From: Malurus cyaneus samueli
Taxonomy: Eukaryota; Chordata; Aves; Passeriformes; Maluridae
Direction: 5' to 3'
Assembly: GCA_009741485.1 (NCBI GenBank)
Contig: CM019218.1
Span: forward strand, 37,882,387-37,946,386
DNA: 64,000 nt
A program made the translations under genes and the position numbers. Position 1 is the stretch's first letter. Each line of letters begins with the position of its first letter. Below are positions 59,450 to 64,000 of this stretch, in pieces. The notes under the pieces were generated by a model. That model worked only from the letters and a program-made list of their open reading frames with translations. It was not told the origin of the DNA and made no database searches.

Positions 59450-62400
59450 GAGCAAGGCAGAGAAAACCTGGCTCATCTCATCTCAGCCAGTGCTCAGCTA
59501 ATATTAGCTGCCTGCTATACAGAAACAGCTTTTAAGAAATTCAGATACCAAGAATTATGACAACAGTTCCCTACACGTAACAGAGACAGCCACAAGAAAA
59601 CAGGTGACATTTCTTCTGCCATTCAAAAGGGAAGACAAAGAAAGAAATGAGTACTTTGACTCAGCTACAGAGACTGATGTGCAGCAGGCAGTTGCAGTGC
59701 AGGTCTCTCGATCTCCAACCACTGCTTCCTCTCCCGACCCCTTTGAAGGGTTAGGGGGTCACTATGGCTCCAGGATAATTTTCCTCCTCAAGACCTGGTC
59801 AATCACACCAACTGAGTGTGACAGTTTTGTGATGGGAACTGTTCAACACTACCCCAAACACTCTTTTGAAGTAGACAGGACAGCAAGAGCAGTTTTCAAA
59901 ATTATTTCCTCAGCCTACATAGCTATTTCAAACTCTAATGGTCATAATTCAGGCCATTTTCTACCCTGAGAATAGTGTCAGAAAACTACTATATATGGAC
60001 TGATACTTGAATAAAATATTTATATAGGTAAATGCAGAGGCTTTACTTTCTGCCACTTTCCCATCCTCTCATACTTCTTCCTACCTCATACCTTCCCTAT
60101 CTTTACATTCAAATCACTGGGACCAGAAACAAAAGAAAGGGAATTCAGAGTGTAAGAGAAAAACCATGTACAGTGGGACACAACCTCTACTCCTGTGACA
60201 AGCACTATTTGTTTCAGGATAGCACAGACATGAAACAGCAAAGGAGCCAGCAGTTAGGACTGAAGTACAGACCCAGGTAGTTGTTTAATATCTGCAATAA
60301 CAAGGTGAATCATCGAGAGAATGAGATTTGGGCCCTCAGCACTGAAAGATTGCAGTAGTTGCTGCAGACAGCAGGAAAACACTGAGTTTTCTCTAGGAAC
60401 ATTAAGCAGTTTCTGCTGCCTCCACAAGATGCCCACCATGAGATACCTTAAACACATATAACTTTATCTAAAAGTCAGACTTTCAAATAATCTGTTACTT
60501 GTAAGAAATGTAGTTAACTAATTCATGATGTGTATTGGAGAAGTCTCATGGCAGGAAACGCACAAACTTCACAGGCAAGGAGGTAGATGCATTGGGAGAT
60601 GTGCATGTGAGAAGTTTGCACAGCTGCCGGCCCTCACTGGTTTCTGGAATACAAGAATACTTTCAGTCTACTGGTTCAAATCCTGCCTTTGCCAGCAATG
60701 ACTGAAAGACATTGTAATGTAACAGCTGCCTGGTGGCTGGTGTGAAATGAATTCGTTATCTCAGCCTGCTGCCTGCTGGGCAGGTGTCCACATCAGATCA
60801 GCCATTGTCACAACAGGAACTGAGCGGCACCCTCAGAGCAAAATAAAAAAACTAAATGGATAGGGCAGACAAAATTGACCTCTTCCCCCCAGAGGTTATA
60901 CTCCCAAATCAAAGATGAAGTCTTACGAGAAAATATCAAGATGGAATCCTTCTACAGCCAAACTTATTCCAGTGGCAAGTCCATTCAAGCATGCCAGTGC
61001 ACTATCTTTAAACACCAAGAAACTATTTTATTGTTAAAGAAATGTCAAAAATGGAAAATGGAAAAATTAATATACTCTAAACACTGTGGCTGAAGCAGAA
61101 GTTAATCCTCCACAAATAAACAAAAAATTCAAAGATAAGAAACAGGCTTTTTTCAAGGAAAGAAACACAAGCCACAAAACATGTTTGAAAGAATCACTTC
61201 TTTCCAAAAATTTCATCTCTAGCACTGAACTAAAATCACTTGAACTCTGAAGTCTGCCGTTTTTGGAGAATATACACCAGAAAAGCTATCTAGAACATTA
61301 AACAAGGAAAGCTAGGTAGCCAAGAGAATGTAACGTCACCTCAATATGGAGGGAAGCTGTTTCTCTTGGTTATGTCAACAGTTTTGAAAATTCAAACTAA
61401 CAGACACATGTTTGCTTCCAAAAATTATTCTTTTTTTTCCTTGCTTTACCAACATGCATTTGTGCTCAGCTCAACAGGAAAATAAGATGTGTGAACTCAG
61501 AAACGGAGAGCCTCACTGCCCCTGGATAAACTTCGTATTTGTTAAGGTCTCTCTTAATTAGGTTTCTCACTGTTCTAATGTAACTAACTTTTTGACAGGG
61601 TGACCTTGTACCTGCAGCCTTTGGCCAACTGTGACCTGGTCAGTTTGCCTCTTAAGGGAATGGCTTCCTCTTTTGACTCTAACAAATACTTATACATCTT
61701 AAATAAAGCACGGCTGTTATTGTTGCTGCAGAAGCAGCTCAGCCCTTTGCCATATTTACTGTACTGGCAGTTCCCTCTAGACTGCATTTTAGAGTTCTCC
61801 ATTTTTGGTAGCCATATGCAAAGCCATTAAAGGCAGAAAACTTGTAGCGACTTAAACACCTGTAAATACATGGATTATGAGACCTTCGTACAGTTTCTTC
61901 TGTGACCTGATGTAAAGGCTAACCTAGGGCAAGAAGGGGATTATTTGTTCAAAGCTTTCTTCAGTCAATGTATTTTAATGATGGAGGTTGATAACCCTGG
62001 GGACTAAAGTCTTCTATTTACCTCAAATAAATTACACAGCAGGAGGAATAGCAGTGTTGGTTTTCCCATAATTCAGTGTATTGCTAAAAAAATAAAATTT
62101 ATTATTAAGGGACAGAGTTCATCTGTACCATCTTCCTTTTTCTCCACTGAACAAGTTAAAATGCCCAACAAAACCAGTTAGTTACATGCCTCTCCTGGAC
62201 AGATCTCCACAACTGTCTTCTCAGACCTTTTCCATTTACAAAACCATCAGGCAGTTGCCGGGCATTTCTCTGCTATTTCTGAACCAGAAACCTAACACTA
62301 AATGTTGTGCATGTACGTGACAACCCTGATAAACTGTTTGTTTCACAGTAGGTTGATCCCTGGATATCCGGGCAAGTAATTAGCTCAGACTACCTGCTTA

Positions 62401-62610
62401 TTATTTCTGAATGCTAAAAAGCAACGAGTCAGGCACTTGGGGAAACTGCAAATGAAGCTGATAATGGCTCTTTGCCTGATACCTCAGGTATTGTTCTGAT
62501 GCCCAAAACTGTAAAGTTATCAGTACAAAGGACAAGGATTTCCTGATGCATGTTTTTTTTTTTCATTCAACTTCTCTCCTGACCCTGAAAATAGTGCATT
62601 TATATATATG

Positions 62611-62631
62611 AGACAGATAGACAGATAGATA
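62611..62631. repeat. GACA/GATA microsatellite
   Basis: Units AGAC, AGAT, AGAC, AGAT, AGAT follow a short TATATATATG stretch. A short imperfect tetranucleotide repeat. Confidence 0.8.
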
Positions 62632-63251
62632 CAAGAGCCTTACTACTAAGTTAGGAAAATTTGTTCTAGGAGCTGTTACCATTTATTATCCACTTTAAAT
62701 GAATATCTAGCTTAGAAGATTAAAAAGAAATCTTTCAGTTTCTCAAATAACTCCCTTACATTGAAGGTAGATGATAGCACAGGGCAAGAGGGTATTAGGT
62801 GTAGCAAGCAGCTTCAGTATGTTATTAAGGATTTCCAAAATCAAGTCTGAATATACCTGAACTGTGTGTCTCTGCAGATTCCCCTGCACTGAGACTCTAT
62901 CTCAGCATGTACTCCTTTGGTTGAGCAAATATAAGTATGTGGATTTGCAGTCAACCTAACACTTCCCCCAACCCAGTGTTCTCCACTTTTTGAAATAACA
63001 GAGAAGCAAAGCAGCAGTTTAAATATGTTCTCAATAAACTGTCAATGACACCTTACTCTGAGGATGCAAGAACTGCTATAGACATGGAAACATGACCTTT
63101 ACCCAGAATCATAATGCACTTCAAGGCAAAAAGTACTTTTTCATCTCCTGTTTCTATAGCATTTACCTTAATGAGAATCCAGTTCACAACCAAAATTCCC
63201 ATGTGCTGTAGTAGTGCTACTGCTATGACCATAGGAAAGCTTAACTGGCTT

Positions 63252-63426
63252 CAGGTAGTCAGTTTGCAAGCCAGTGCAGAATTGTTAGACATGGGGAAAC
63301 CTCCTGTGCTTCCCCTTCAGATGACATTTAAGATCTACAAAACTTCCCACACCTTTCTCAAGTATTTTTCTGCAGAATAATTTTTACTATCTTAATGGGT
63401 ATGTTTTACTTCTGACTTCCATGCTC
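63252..63426. repeat. Left copy of gap-flanking duplicate (175 bases)
   Basis: This segment is repeated at 63437-63611 on the other side of a run of ten N. The two copies have equal length and, by eye, two substitutions (AATAATTTTT against AATAAGTTTT, and TGTTTTAC against TGTCTTAC). Confidence 0.95.
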
Positions 63427-63436
63427 NNNNNNNNNN
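63427..63436. other. Assembly gap (10 N)
   Basis: Ten N bases. Because the flanks are near copies, the gap is probably not missing sequence but an unmerged overlap between two contig ends. Confidence 0.95.
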
Positions 63437-63611
63437 CAGGTAGTCAGTTTGCAAGCCAGTGCAGAATTGTTAGACATGGGGAAACCTCCTGTGCTTCCCC
63501 TTCAGATGACATTTAAGATCTACAAAACTTCCCACACCTTTCTCAAGTATTTTTCTGCAGAATAAGTTTTACTATCTTAATGGGTATGTCTTACTTCTGA
63601 CTTCCATGCTC
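63437..63611. repeat. Right copy of gap-flanking duplicate (175 bases)
   Basis: Same sequence as 63252-63426 apart from two substitutions. It starts exactly at the gap edge while the left copy ends exactly at the other gap edge, as expected of overlapping contig ends, perhaps from two haplotypes. Confidence 0.95.
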
Positions 63612-63786
63612 CTTTTTTAATCCCATCTTATTAAAGACCAAACAACATTCTATTTTCTGAGTTCTGCAGAGGACAGAAAAAGGTCACTGTTAAGATAACT
63701 AGTAAGACAATCATGTTATACCTCTCTATGCAAATCCAAACTGGCCTATTTTAAATACAGGTCAGATTCTTTTTTTGTCACCTCTT

Positions 63787-63836
63787 AGAATCATAGAACT
63801 GTCAGTGTTGGAAGAGACCCTTAAGATCACGTCCAG
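63787..63836 (-). repeat. CR1 3' tail, antisense orientation
   Basis: The + strand reads AGAATCATAGAACTGTCAGT, GTTGGAAGAGACCC and TTAAGATCACGTCCAGCTGT, which is the reverse complement of the CR1 3' end. The body beyond it is not clear. Confidence 0.7.
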
Positions 63837-64000
63837 CTGTCTGTTTCTGCTGACTTCTTCTCCTTGCTTACTTCTCCCATCAGTTCTATGGCTGCAAATT
63901 ACTTTTCCCAAAGTTTGTAGGAGAGATGCAACAGCCCAAGAACCCTAAGGTGAGATGCCTTTGCTGGTCCTAAATCTCAGGTTAATTCTACCTGATAACT

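Noticed and set aside
59604..59969. 121-codon + strand frame inside the EXT2 intron
   Set aside because: Antisense to EXT2, unrecognised and without supporting signals.
60673..60683. GGTTCAAATCC, a perfect tRNA B-box match
   Set aside because: The surrounding bases do not form the T stem, and no acceptor stem or A box was found at the right distance.

Overview
The window looks like avian nuclear DNA. The evidence is vertebrate genes with GT-AG introns, CR1 LINE 3' tails of the kind that dominate bird genomes (near 1.1-1.5 kb, 13.6 kb, 27.0 kb and 63.8 kb), no mammalian SINEs, and CpG-rich promoter DNA. No species can be assigned from the sequence alone.

Two genes can be read. The first is a complete four-exon ALX4 (aristaless-like homeobox 4) coding region on the + strand: exons 9973-10369, 36359-36669, 43949-44077 and 45828-46151. 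They join in frame into 386 codons plus a stop, with a paired-class homeodomain at residues 191-250 and a C-terminal OAR/aristaless motif at about 366-379. The second is the last coding exon of EXT2 (exostosin glycosyltransferase 2) on the - strand, 59044-59182, followed upstream by part of its last intron, which runs to the window edge. The two genes lie tail to tail with about 12.9 kb between stop codons, as in the EXT2-ALX4 arrangement of human 11p11.2.

Layout: 1-2.4 kb is intergenic with one CR1 copy. From 2.4 to 9.97 kb lies a broad CpG-rich upstream domain with simple repeats, a 46-base A run and a possible short untranslated exon. 9.97-46.15 kb is ALX4, with introns of about 26.0, 7.3 and 1.75 kb; the CpG-rich domain continues to about 15.3 kb inside intron 1. 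46.15 to about 51 kb is the likely long ALX4 3'UTR, including an AU-rich stretch. 51-58.7 kb is intergenic. 58.7-59.18 kb is the EXT2 3' end. 59.18-64 kb is EXT2 intron, containing a 10-N gap whose two 175-base flanks are near copies of each other, which looks like an unmerged assembly overlap.

ALX4 is a nuclear transcription factor of craniofacial and limb mesenchyme; EXT2 is a Golgi/ER subunit of the heparan sulfate polymerase. They act in different pathways and share only a chromosomal neighbourhood. No prokaryote-type system, CRISPR array or convincing tRNA was found. The observations most worth checking are about splicing and promoters: a recursive-splice-like CAG|GTAAGG at the start of ALX4 exon 2 paired with a weak exon 2 donor, a TATA box plus donor inside intron 1 that could start a short ALX4 transcript, and a possible 48-base upstream exon. 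A broken Ty3/gypsy-type integrase relic also lies in intron 1.
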